Under the pieces are notes generated by a model, which ran no database searches, was not told the origin of the DNA, and worked only from the letters and a program-made list of their open reading frames with translations. This document shows positions 20,093 to 28,774 of a DNA stretch of 64,000 nt, one piece after another. How positions within the stretch are numbered: the first letter of the stretch is position 1; each line of letters begins with the position of its first letter. The stretch is from Betaproteobacteria bacterium (lineage in GTDB: Bacteria; Pseudomonadota; Gammaproteobacteria; Burkholderiales; SG8-39), in NCBI GenBank assembly GCA_016713125.1, contig JADJPT010000001.1, forward strand, positions 62,001-126,000. Reading direction: 5' to 3'. Position numbers and translations under genes: made by a program.

Positions 20093-21929
20093 CTACGCCG
20101 CTGGGCGGCGAGCTTTCGTGCAGCAGGCTGCGACGCGCCTCGAGATCGCCGGGCAGATGCGCGCCCAGCTTGCTCAGCAGTTCGTCATGCGAATGCAGCT
20201 CCTCGACCCAGGCGTCGTGCTCGACTCAGCTCAGCTCGGCGAATTGTTCGGCGGAGAACTTCTCCAGCCCGCTCCAGCTCAGGTCCTCGTAGCGCGGCAT
20301 GATCCCCAACGGAGTAGTACCGCCCTGGGCACGGCCCTCGCAGCGCTCGACGATCCACTGCAGTACGCGCATGTTCTCGCCGAAACCGGGCCAGATGAAC
20401 TTGCCGTTCGAATCGCGGCGGAACCAGTTCACGCGGAAGATCTTCGGCGGCTTGGCCACCGCCGTACCCATCTTCAGCCAGTGCGAGAAATACTCGCCCA
20501 TGTTGTAGCCACAGAACGCCAGCATGGCCATCGGGTCGCGGCGCACCACACCGACTTTGCCGGTGATCGCCGCCGTGGTTTCCGAGCCCAGCGTGGCGGC
20601 CATGTATACGCCGTCTTCCCAGGTCGGCGCCTCGACCACCAACGGCACCGTCGAGGAGCGGCGGCCACCGAACAGGAAGGCCGAGATCGGCACGCCGGCA
20701 GGATCCTCCCACTTGGGATCCATGGACGGGCACTGCGAGGCGGGCACGGTGAACCGCGAGTTGGCGTGTGCGGCGAGCCGGCCGCAGTCCGGCGTCCAGT
20801 ACTTGCTCGCCAGTCGATCAGCTTGGCAGGCGGCGTATCGGTCATGCCCCTCCCACCACACGTCGCCTTCCGGGGTCAGCGCGACGTTGGTGAAGATCAC
20901 GTTGGCCTTCAGGGTCTTCATGGCGTTGGGATTGGTGGCGTCGGAGGTACCGGGTGCGACGCCGAAGAAACCCGCCTCCGGGTTGATGGCGTGGAATCGG
21001 CCGTCCTTGCCCGGCTTGATCCAGGCAATGTCCTCGCCGATGGTGGTGACCTTCCAGCCGGCGAAGGCACTGGGGGGAATCAGCATCGCGAAGTTGGTCT
21101 TGCCGCAGGCCGAGGGGAAGGCGGCCGACACGTAATGCTTTTCGCCCTTCGGCGATTCGACACCGAGGATCAGCATGTGCTCGGCTAGCCAGCCCTCGTC
21201 ATGCGCCATCACGGAGGCGATGCGCAGCGCCAGGCACTTCTTGCCGAGCAGGGCGTTGCCGCCGTAGCCCGAGCCGAAAGACCAGATCTCCCGCGTCTCG
21301 GGAAAGTGAACGATCCACTTCTCCTTCTCGTTGCACGGCCAGACGACGTCCTTCTGGCCCGGCGCTAGCGGCGCCCCCACCGAATGCACGCAGGGAACAA
21401 AGGACCCGTCTGTGCCCAGGTGATCGATCACGGCGCGACCCATGCGCGTCATGATGCGCATGTTCACGACGACGTAAGGCGGAGTCGGAAATCTCCACGC
21501 CGACCTGCGCGATATGCGAGCCGATCGGTCCCATGGAGAACGGCACCACGTACATGGTGCGACCGCGCATGCAGCCGTCGAACAGCCGATCAATGTTGCC
21601 GCGCATCTCGGCCGGCGCCATCCAGTTGTTGGTCGGCCCGGCGTCGTCCTGCTTCTCGCTGCAGATGAAAGTACGGTCCTCCATGCGCGCCACGTCGGTG
21701 GGGTGCGAACGCGCGAGATAGCTTCCGGGACGCAGTTTCTGGTTCAACCTGATCAGCGTGCCCGCGTCGACCATCTCCTGGCACAAGCGCTCGTTCTCCG
21801 CTTCACTGCCGTCGCACCAGACGATGCGCTCGGGCTTGGTCAGCCGCGCGATCTCGGACACCCAGGCGCGCAGTCGCGCATGGCGCACGTAATCGGGCGC
21901 ATTGGAAATGTCGGCACGGGGTCGTTCAT
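20093..21929 (-). pseudogene. pckG: Phosphoenolpyruvate carboxykinase (GTP), broken as read
   Basis: PEPCK interconverts oxaloacetate and PEP with GTP, the first step of gluconeogenesis. The ATG at 21929 follows a GGAG site. Coding similarity runs through RIVWCDGS, the kinase loop PSACGKTNFAML, PTWEDGVYMAATLGSET and MAMLAFCGYNMGEYF. Three lesions are visible. A base is missing near 21912-21916 (GTGCC where GTGGCC is expected) and an extra base lies near 21481-21484. A TGA at 20226-20228 follows FAELS, after which the same frame continues with PEPCK-like VEHDAWVEELHSHDELL. Mended, the gene would end near 20093 at about 612 residues, the family length. The lesions may be sequence errors. Confidence 0.85.
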
Positions 21930-21953
21930 CGCAGAGACTCCTTCAAACGAAAA

Positions 21954-21972
21954 CGGCCCTTCGTCGGGGCCG
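21954..21972 (-). promoter_or_regulatory. Hairpin with T-tract in the pckG leader
   Basis: On the minus strand CGGCCC, a 7-base loop and GGGCCG are followed by TTTTCGTTT. The pckG ribosome site (GGAG) comes straight after, about 25 bases before the start codon. It looks like a terminator placed inside the pckG leader, so it may be an attenuator or simply the terminator of an upstream transcript. Confidence 0.5.
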
Positions 21973-22094
21973 ATGTATGGATTTGTGAGGCAGCGGATTG
22001 TAACGCTCGCGTAACGCGACGAACAGCAATCTGATCAGCGCTTTCGCATGCCTCGATGCAGCATTTGCATATCGGATTGCATGTGATTGATCGT

Positions 22095-23152
22095 TCAGGG
22101 CTTTATTCTCGAAGCCCGCCAACGCTGCGCGAACCTGTACAGGGGCCGGTACCGGTTACCAGCACGATCACGCGCGTAACGTGCGCTGCGGTCACCAGCG
22201 GGACACCGAGCTGCAGCACCTTGGCGGTGATGCACATCTCGGCAATCCCGCCAGGCGCGGTGGCCAGGATCAGGCTGGGTACCGGCAACCCGTAGCCCCA
22301 TGCAAGCAACAGGGCCGCGGCCGCCGCCAGCACGAGCGCCAACACCAGGCTGGCCAGCACCCCGATCAGAAAGCGCGGCACTCCCTGCACAAAACGACGC
22401 TCGAAACGCGCACCCAGTGCGCAGCCTATGAAAAGCTGGCCGATATTGGATACCACTGCAGGCATGGCGGAGAACGACGACTCGGCCACGGTGAGGCCGA
22501 TTACCGCAAACAACGGCCCCAGCATGTAGGCGTTCGGCGCGCCGAGCGCGGCGAGCAACCCACCGCAGCCTGCGGCGATTCCCAGCAACAGCGCCAGTCG
22601 GCCCCAGTCCACGACTGTGGTCGCCGGCAGGTAGACGTCCGTGCCGTGTACGCCCGAGTAGGTCAGGCCGAACGGGATCACGCTCACCACCACCAATATG
22701 CGCAGCGATTGTGCGATCGCCACACGATCCACGCGACCGCCATGGCGCTCCGCCAGCACCGCCATCTCGGCAGCGCCGCCCGGCACACTGGCAAAGAACG
22801 CAGTGGTCAGATCTATGCGCGCGACCCGGCAGAGGAACATGGCGCACAACACGCCGATCGCAATGGCCAGCAGGGCGGCCACGAGCAGCAGGATCCAGTA
22901 AGACGCAAGCTCGCGCGCCACGGTCGGCGTGAAATACAGGCCCAGCGCCGTACCGATGACGATCTGTCCCAGGTTTCGCGTACCCGGGGGCGCGCGCAGG
23001 CCGGCACCGCGAAAGTTGAACAGCGCCATGACCAGCAATGGCCCGATGATCCATGGCAGGGGCGTTTGCACGGTGGAACACAGCGCACCGCCGGCTGCAC
23101 ACAGCACAAAGGCCAGCAGCGGGTTCAGAGCCGTGTCGCGCAGCGCTCTCAA
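22095..23152 (-). CDS. AbrB family membrane protein (putative transporter), frameshift near C-terminus
   Basis: This polytopic membrane protein of the AbrB/AbrB-duplication family (named after E. coli AbrB, not the Bacillus regulator) has no firm assigned function. Two homologous halves are visible, each with glycine/alanine-rich helices and a repeated motif: VPGGAAEMAV in the first half and APGGIAEMCI in the second. A TTG at 23152, 22 bases after the mnmE stop, is the first possible start in frame and no better one was found. One base is missing from a C-run near 22141-22144. Restoring it replaces the odd tail with GPLYRFAQRWRASRIKP and gives 352 residues, the family length. Confidence 0.75.
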
Positions 23153-23174
23153 CGCCCGAAACCCGCCAATGCGC

Positions 23175-24518
23175 TCACTTGCCGATGCAGAAACGCGCGA
23201 AGATCTCGCCCAGCAAATCGTCGGCGCCGAACTCACCCGTGATCTGGCCCAGGGCCTGCTGCGCCAGGCGCAGTTCCTCGGCGAGAAATTCCCAACCCGC
23301 CGTCTGCCCGACGGCGACGTCGAGATGTCCGCTCGCCCGCGCCAGGGCGCGAAGGTGACGCTCACGCGCGAGATAGAGCGTCTCCCCGCCCTTGCGCCAC
23401 CCGGCTGCCCGCAGCAGTTCGGCGCGCAGCAGGTCCACGCCCTCGCCAGTCTTCGCCGAAAGGTGCACCTCGACGTGTTCGCCCTCGCGCACGCCCGCGA
23501 CACCGGTCGCCAGGTCTATCTTGTTGTAAACGTCGATGCGCGCAACCGAGGCGGGCAGTCGCGCCAGTATGTCGCGGTCCTCCGCGTTCGGTCCGCTCCG
23601 CGCGTCGTACAGCATCAGCACCACGTCGGCTCGTTCCACCTCCCGCCACGTCCGCTGCATGCCCAGACGCTCCACTTCGTCGACCGACTCCCGCAGGCCC
23701 GCGGTGTCGACGATGTTCAGCGGAACGCCCTCGATCTGTATGGCTTCGCGCAGGGCGTCGCGCGTCGTGCCCGGAATGGCGGTAACGAGGGCGCGGTCCT
23801 CGCCCGCCAGGCGGTTCAGCAGGCTCGATTTGCCGACGTTGGGCCGTCCGGCCAGCACAACGTTGATGCCGGTACGCAGCAGGCTGCCCTGACGGCTGCG
23901 CGCCAGCACGTCGGCCAGGGCCGAGCGGATCGCCTGCAGCCGGCGCGCGGCATCCTGGCGATGCGTGGTCTCGATGTCTTCCTCGGGAAAATCCAGCATC
24001 GCCTCGATCAACGCGCGCAGGTCGGTCAACTGCCTTACCAGCGCCACCACCGCGGCGGAAAACTCCCCGCTCAACGAGCGCAATGCGCAGCGCGCCGCGT
24101 CGGCGGTCGCCGCCTCGATGAGATCGGCGACCGCCTCGGCCTGCGCCAGATCGAGCTTGCCGTTCAGATAGGCCCTGCGCGTGAATTCGCCCGGCTCGGC
24201 CACGCGCGCACCCGCATCCAGACAGGCGGCCAGCACGCGCTGAAGCACCACCGGTCCGCCGTGGCCCTGCAGCTCAAGCACCCCCTCACCGGTATAGGAA
24301 TGCGGCGCGGGAAACCACAGCGCGATGCCGTCGTCCAGGGTTTCACCTCTGACGTCACGCAACGCGACGCGGCTGGCGCGGCGCGGTATGGGCAGACGCC
24401 CGCAGACGGCCTCCGCGATATGCCTGGCTCGAGCTCCGGAAACGCGCACCACGCCGATGCCGCCCAGTCCCGGGGCCGTGGCGATCGCCGCGATGGTGTC
24501 GGACTCGGCGGGAGTCAT
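23175..24518 (-). CDS. mnmE: tRNA modification GTPase MnmE (TrmE)
   Basis: This GTPase partners MnmG in modifying wobble uridine. The 447-residue protein has the N-terminal tetrahydrofolate-binding domain (SDTIAAIATAPGLGGIGVVR). A Ras-like G domain is inserted in the helical domain, with G1 GRPNVGKSS, G3 DTAGLRE and G4 NKID. The protein ends in the conserved C-terminal CIGK, whose cysteine is needed for activity. The ATG at 24518 gives the family start. It is 20 bases after yidC, as in the classical origin gene string. Confidence 0.97.
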   Translation of the reverse strand: MTPAESDTIAAIATAPGLGGIGVVRVSGARARHIAEAVCGRLPIPRRASRVALRDVRGETLDDGIALWFPAPHSYTGEGVLELQGHGGPVVLQRVLAACLDAGARVAEPGEFTRRAYLNGKLDLAQAEAVADLIEAATADAARCALRSLSGEFSAAVVALVRQLTDLRALIEAMLDFPEEDIETTHRQDAARRLQAIRSALADVLARSRQGSLLRTGINVVLAGRPNVGKSSLLNRLAGEDRALVTAIPGTTRDALREAIQIEGVPLNIVDTAGLRESVDEVERLGMQRTWREVERADVVLMLYDARSGPNAEDRDILARLPASVARIDVYNKIDLATGVAGVREGEHVEVHLSAKTGEGVDLLRAELLRAAGWRKGGETLYLARERHLRALARASGHLDVAVGQTAGWEFLAEELRLAQQALGQITGEFGADDLLGEIFARFCIGK

Positions 24519-24538
24519 GCGCGCCTCAGGCGCCCGCG

Positions 24539-26209
24539 TCAGCGTTTGGCGTGCGCAGGCTTGCCGCGCTCGAACATGCGCTGGATCTGCCACTGCTGTC
24601 CGATCGACAACAGGTTGTTGACCAGCCAGTAGAGCACCAGTCCGGCGGGGAAGAAGAAGAAGAAGATGCTGAACACGTAGGGCATGAACATCATGACCTT
24701 GGCCTGTACCGGATCGGGGGGCACCGGGTTCAGCTTGGTCTGGACCACCATCGATGCCGCCATCAGAACCGGCAGCACGTAGTAGGGATCGAGCGCCGAG
24801 AGGTCATGTATCCAGAGCATGAAAGGTGCGTGGCGCAGTTCTATTGCGGCGAGCAGCACCCAGTACAAGGCAATGAAAACCGGTATCTGCACCAAGATCG
24901 GGAAGCAACCGCCGAGCGGATTGATCTTCTCTGTCTTGTACAACTCCATCATCGCCTGATTCAGCTTCGCGCGGTCGTTGGCGTACATCTCACGCAACTT
25001 GGTCAGGCGCGGCGTGATCAGCTTCATCTTGGCCATCGACTTGTAGCTGGCGGCCGACAGCGGGAAGAACACCAGCTTGATGGTGACCGTCAGCAGGATG
25101 ATCGCCACACCCCAATTGCCGGTGAGTGCGTGGTAGTTCTCCAGCAGCCAGAACAGCGGCCAGGCAATGATGGCCAGCCAGCCGTAGTCGACCACCAGGT
25201 CGAAGCCCGGCGCGACTGTTTTCAGACGGCTCTGTTCCTGCGGTCCGGCGAACAACGGGGCACCCAGCTTGGCGCTTGCACCCGGGGCAATGGCGGGCGC
25301 CGACAGCACCACCCGTGCCGCGTACACCCCGTCGGCACGCTTCTCCACGACGTAGTCGCGAACCTGGCCGGCAGCCGGCAACCAGGCCGCCACGAAATAG
25401 TGCTGCACGAAAGCGATCCATCCGTCTTTGGCCTGCTTGGCATGATCCGCCTTGCCCTTGTCCAGGTCGGAGAACGTGACTTTCTCGAATTTCTTCTCGT
25501 CGGTATAGGCGGCGAAACCCAGATAGCTCTGCGCTCCGAAGGTCTGCGCGACCGAATTTCCGCCCGCCGCCTGCTTGCCGTCGTGCGTAAGCTGGAAATA
25601 GGCATGCGGCGTCACCGGCGCACTTCCGCCGTTGTGGATCTCCAGCGTCACGTCAATCTGGTAGCTGTCGCGCTTGAGGGTGAAGATCTTGTCCACCGTC
25701 AGCCCGTCCTTGCCCTGGGCGCTGAGACGCAGCTCCAGGCTGTCCTTGCCGTCGGCCAGCGAGCGCTCGCCGGGCTTGACCTGCCACACCGTGCGATGGT
25801 TTGGGCCTCCGTCGCCGGTCAGACCGCTCTGTGCAAAGTACTGATGCTGCGCACCAAGCAAGACCAGGTTCTTGGACTTGTCTTCGGACTCCTTGTGCTT
25901 GAGCAGTTCCAGCTTGACGATCGTGCCCCCCAGCGTATCGACCTCGGCGGCGATCAGGTCCGTCTGAACGCGCACGATCTCGCCCTTGCCGGTCGGTGCG
26001 GCGGGAACCGCTGCCGAAACCGGCGCGGGCTTGGGCGCGGCACCGGCAGGCGTCGGAACGGCGGTCGGATCCGGCTTGGCCGCGGCGCCCGGTGTCTGCG
26101 TCGCCGATGCGACCGGAGGCTTCGGGCGCTGGGTCTTCTCCCACTCCGTCCAGAGCATGAGCAGGGAGAAGCTGAAGATGAAGAACAGGATCAGTCTTTG
26201 TGTATCCAT
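24539..26209 (-). CDS. yidC: Membrane protein insertase YidC
   Basis: YidC inserts and folds inner-membrane proteins alone or with SecYEG. The 556 residues include the N-terminal anchor MDTQRLILFFIFSFSLLMLW. A proline/alanine-rich linker follows, then the large periplasmic beta-super-sandwich domain, then the five-helix core with FPLSAASYKSMAKMKLITP and GCFPILVQIPVFIALYWVL. The length agrees with gammaproteobacterial YidC (548). The gene lies between yidD and mnmE. Confidence 0.97.
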   Translation of the reverse strand: MDTQRLILFFIFSFSLLMLWTEWEKTQRPKPPVASATQTPGAAAKPDPTAVPTPAGAAPKPAPVSAAVPAAPTGKGEIVRVQTDLIAAEVDTLGGTIVKLELLKHKESEDKSKNLVLLGAQHQYFAQSGLTGDGGPNHRTVWQVKPGERSLADGKDSLELRLSAQGKDGLTVDKIFTLKRDSYQIDVTLEIHNGGSAPVTPHAYFQLTHDGKQAAGGNSVAQTFGAQSYLGFAAYTDEKKFEKVTFSDLDKGKADHAKQAKDGWIAFVQHYFVAAWLPAAGQVRDYVVEKRADGVYAARVVLSAPAIAPGASAKLGAPLFAGPQEQSRLKTVAPGFDLVVDYGWLAIIAWPLFWLLENYHALTGNWGVAIILLTVTIKLVFFPLSAASYKSMAKMKLITPRLTKLREMYANDRAKLNQAMMELYKTEKINPLGGCFPILVQIPVFIALYWVLLAAIELRHAPFMLWIHDLSALDPYYVLPVLMAASMVVQTKLNPVPPDPVQAKVMMFMPYVFSIFFFFFPAGLVLYWLVNNLLSIGQQWQIQRMFERGKPAHAKR

Positions 26210-26241
26210 GATTTCGCGGGCCGCGGTGGCGTGCTTGTCCT

Positions 26242-26478
26242 TCAGGATTCGTGGCGACCCGGTACAGGGTCGTAGCCGCCTGGATGCCACGGATGGCAGC
26301 AGGCGATGCGTTTCGCGGCGAGCCAGGAGCCTCTGGCCGCCCCGTGGCAGCGTATGGCCTCTTCGGCATACTCCGAGCAGCCGGGATAGAAACGGCAGCG
26401 TGGCCCGAGCAAGGGGCTGATGAAATAGCGGTAGACGCGGATCAGGCCCCGCAGCACGGCCGCGATCGGGGATCTCAT
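26242..26478 (-). CDS. yidD: Membrane protein insertion efficiency factor YidD
   Basis: This is a 78-residue small basic protein with a predicted amphipathic N-terminal helix and the family core YRYFISPLLGPRCRFYPGCSEYA plus CCHPWHPGGYDPVP. It aids YidC/Sec membrane insertion in other bacteria. The ATG at 26478 overlaps the rnpA stop (ATGA), and the gene stops 32 bases before yidC. Confidence 0.95.
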   Translation of the reverse strand: MRSPIAAVLRGLIRVYRYFISPLLGPRCRFYPGCSEYAEEAIRCHGAARGSWLAAKRIACCHPWHPGGYDPVPGRHES

Positions 26479-26831
26479 CGCGGCAAGCCGAGCAGACCGG
26501 CGCGCACGCGGGCAAGGAGCCCGGCGCCGGTCTTCAAACCGTAGGGAGGACGAACAAGCACGTCTATCGGTCCGAGGTTGTGCTGTTCCTGGCGAAACGC
26601 CTCCCGGATGCAACGCTTGATGCGGTTGCGATCCGTGGCGAGCCGGGCATGTTTACGGGAAATCAATATGCCCAAACGTGCGCCGCCGCTGTCCCGGCGA
26701 CGATAGAAGAACGTGAAGCCGGAGGAACTGCGACGGTTTCCGCTGCGCAGCAAGGCGACGAAATCCTCGCTTTGTCGCAGGCGTCTTTGCGGACCGAAGT
26801 CCGCCTTGCGTGCCTCTGGTGTTCCGGGCAC
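26475..26831 (-). CDS. rnpA: Ribonuclease P protein component
   Basis: This is the protein cofactor of RNase P, which trims the 5' leader of pre-tRNA. Core features are FGPQRRLRQSEDFVALLRSG and the RNR motif segment ATDRNRIKRCIREAFRQ. The frame stays open to 26918, overlapping rpmH. I chose GTG at 26831 (118 residues, the usual size), 17 bases after the rpmH stop, because the extra N-terminal stretch is low-complexity and not family-like. A longer form overlapping rpmH cannot be excluded. Confidence 0.9.
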   Translation of the reverse strand: MPGTPEARKADFGPQRRLRQSEDFVALLRSGNRRSSSGFTFFYRRRDSGGARLGILISRKHARLATDRNRIKRCIREAFRQEQHNLGPIDVLVRPPYGLKTGAGLLARVRAGLLGLPR

Positions 26832-26847
26832 GCGCGCAGCGCTGGCC

Positions 26848-26994
26848 TCAGCCTGCGACGGCGACAGCGAGCCTGACGCGGCCGCGGGCACGACGCGCGT
26901 TGATGATCGCGCGACCACTGCGGGTCTTCATCCGGGCGCGGAAACCATGGGTCCGGGCACGGCGGGTTTTGGAGGGCTGATAAGTGCGCTTCAT
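26848..26994 (-). CDS. rpmH: 50S ribosomal protein L34
   Basis: This is a 48-residue, highly basic ribosomal protein, starting MKRTYQPSKTRRARTHGF with the conserved FRARMKTRSGR and ARRARGR core. The C-terminus RLAVAVAG is about four residues longer than the common 44-residue form. It is the first gene of the rpmH-rnpA-yidD-yidC-mnmE transcript, with a promoter at 27022-27051. Confidence 0.96.
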   Translation of the reverse strand: MKRTYQPSKTRRARTHGFRARMKTRSGRAIINARRARGRVRLAVAVAG

Positions 26995-27021
26995 GACTGC
27001 CTCGATGCAAAAAAGTCGCGT

Positions 27022-27051
27022 ATTACACCGCTACACCTAAGCCCTTGTCAA
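27022..27051 (-). promoter_or_regulatory. Sigma-70 promoter of rpmH operon
   Basis: On the minus strand TTGACA, an 18-base spacer and TGTAAT stand about 30-55 bases upstream of the rpmH start. The DnaA box at 27077 lies just upstream of the -35 element. Confidence 0.75.
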
Positions 27052-27076
27052 ATTTCCCGTAATTTTGGCTCAAACC

Positions 27077-27085
27077 TGTGGATAA
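27077..27085 (-). promoter_or_regulatory. DnaA box (perfect, TTATCCACA)
   Basis: TGTGGATAA on the plus strand is the exact complement of the strong DnaA box TTATCCACA. It sits in the 191-base rpmH-dnaA gap, 101 bases upstream of dnaA. This fits dnaA autoregulation and/or an origin role. Confidence 0.85.
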
Positions 27086-27185
27086 CTTTTGTCGGAAAGG
27101 TTAAAATCCGGGCCTGTTCGAGCGACCGCGCAAAGCGGCGCCGAGTTCCGTTCACCAGCGTAGCGAACCGCCACTAAAAGCACTG

Positions 27186-28541
27186 ATGCAGAACCTCTGG
27201 GACGCCTGCCTGCGTCGCCTCGAACGCGAGCTTCCAACACAGCAGTTCAACACGTGGATACGCCCGCTTGCTCTCGAAGCCGGGCCGGTCCAAACCGACA
27301 GCCTTACGCTGGCGGCCCCGAACCGATTCGTGCTGGAGCTGGTGCGCGAGCGTTTCTCCAATCGCATAGAAAAGCTGTTCGCAGAGGAAGGTGCCGGCAG
27401 CGTACAGCTCAAACTCGTTCTGGCGCGAGGCGCGGACGGCGCGGTCAGGCCCACTCCCGGGGCCATGCCGACCCCGATTCCAGCGCTCGCCCCGCTTTCA
27501 AAGACCCCTCCGAACCTGGGTCCGGCGCGTCTGAACCCCTCCTTCACCTTCGACAGCTTCGTGACCGGCAAGGCCAATCAACTGGCGCGGGCGGCCGCCA
27601 TTCAGGTCGCCGAGAATCCCGGAATTTCCTACAACCCGCTGTTTGTGTATGGCGGGGTCGGGCTGGGCAAGACTCACCTGGTACAGGCCATCGGCAATTT
27701 CGTCGCAAGCCAGCGGCCAACGGCCAAGATCCGGTACATCCACGCCGAACAGTACGTTACAGACGTAGTGCGTGCTTACCAGCAGAAATCATTCGACGAG
27801 TTCAAGCGCTACTACCACTCCCTCGATCTGCTGCTGATCGACGACATACAGTTCTTTTCCAACAAAGGGCGTACCCAGGAAGAGTTCTTCTATGCCTTCA
27901 ATGCCTTGGTCGAGGCGCACAAGCAGATCGTCATCACCTGTGATACCTACCCGAAAGAGATCTCGGGCATGGAAGAGCGACTGATCTCCCGATTTGGCTG
28001 GGGACTGACGGTCGCGATCGAGCCTCCCGAACTTGAGATGCGCGTCGCCATCGTGCTCAAGAAGGCCGAAGGTGAAGCTGCCAACATTTCCGAGGACATC
28101 GCGTTCTTCATCGCCAAACACATCCGCTCCAATGTTCGTGAGTTGGAGGGGGCACTCAAGAAAGTGCTCGCTTACTCCCGATTCAATAACCGGGAGATGT
28201 CTCTGGATCTGGCGAAAGAAGCGCTGCGCGACATTCTGAACGTAGCCAATCGACAGATCACAGTGGAGAACATCCAGAAGACGGTCGCCGAGTTCTTCAA
28301 GATCAAGATCGCGGACATGCATTCGAAGAAGCGCAGCCGCAACGTGGCGAGGCCACGCCAGGTAGCCATGGCGCTGGCCAAGGAACTGACCCACATGAGC
28401 CTGCCGGAAATCGGCGAAGCGTTCGGCAATCGTGACCACACCACAGTGCTGCACGCTTGCAGAACCATCGCCAGCCTGCGCAAACAGGACTCCGGACTCA
28501 ACCGGGACTATCTGGTGCTGGAACAGGTTCTGAAAGGCTGA
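27186..28541 (+). CDS. dnaA: Chromosomal replication initiator protein DnaA
   Basis: DnaA is the AAA+ initiator that binds DnaA boxes and opens oriC. The 451 residues comprise domain I (MQNLWDACLRRLERELPTQQ), a proline-rich domain II linker, and domain III with Walker A GGVGLGKTHL and Walker B LLLIDDIQFF. Domain IV ends in the DNA-binding signature MSLPEIGEAFGNRDHTTVLHA. dnaN and gyrB follow, the classical origin order. Confidence 0.98.
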   Translation: MQNLWDACLRRLERELPTQQFNTWIRPLALEAGPVQTDSLTLAAPNRFVLELVRERFSNRIEKLFAEEGAGSVQLKLVLARGADGAVRPTPGAMPTPIPALAPLSKTPPNLGPARLNPSFTFDSFVTGKANQLARAAAIQVAENPGISYNPLFVYGGVGLGKTHLVQAIGNFVASQRPTAKIRYIHAEQYVTDVVRAYQQKSFDEFKRYYHSLDLLLIDDIQFFSNKGRTQEEFFYAFNALVEAHKQIVITCDTYPKEISGMEERLISRFGWGLTVAIEPPELEMRVAIVLKKAEGEAANISEDIAFFIAKHIRSNVRELEGALKKVLAYSRFNNREMSLDLAKEALRDILNVANRQITVENIQKTVAEFFKIKIADMHSKKRSRNVARPRQVAMALAKELTHMSLPEIGEAFGNRDHTTVLHACRTIASLRKQDSGLNRDYLVLEQVLKG

Positions 28542-28774
28542 TCCATGCCAAGCACGTGTCCTCGCCTATCCACTGAACTCTGTGCAACGCACCTGTATGG
28601 TTTGTGGGTAAGTCGGTCCAAAGCTGCTGCCGCGAAAGTTACTAACAACAATGCACAGGCAATCCACACGCCGGATCAGCGCGAGAACCATCTGCAAGCC
28701 TCTGTTGCAGCGAAAATTTCGTTCTTATCCACTGAAGTTGTGCCGCTCTATTAACTATTACCAAGGATAAATAA
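28542..28774. other. Candidate oriC region (dnaA-dnaN intergenic)
   Basis: This 233-base non-coding gap is richer in A+T than its surroundings and holds four DnaA-box-like 9-mers. They are CTATCCACT (28566), TGTGGGTAA (28603, complement TTACCCACA), CAATCCACA (28660) and TTATCCACT (28725), each one or two mismatches from TTATCCACA. The stretch from 28750 into dnaN is very AT-rich and could be the unwinding element. Gene polarity diverges close by. The rpmH-dnaA gap with its perfect box is the alternative or an additional part of the origin. Confidence 0.6.

Noticed and set aside
20226..20228. Selenocysteine readthrough at the pckG TGA
   Set aside because: PEPCK has no selenocysteine there and the gene carries other lesions. 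Mutation or sequence error is simpler.
26832..26918. Long rnpA overlapping rpmH
   Set aside because: The frame is open to 26918, but the extra N-terminus is not family-like. A GTG at 26831 gives a normal-length RnpA directly after rpmH.
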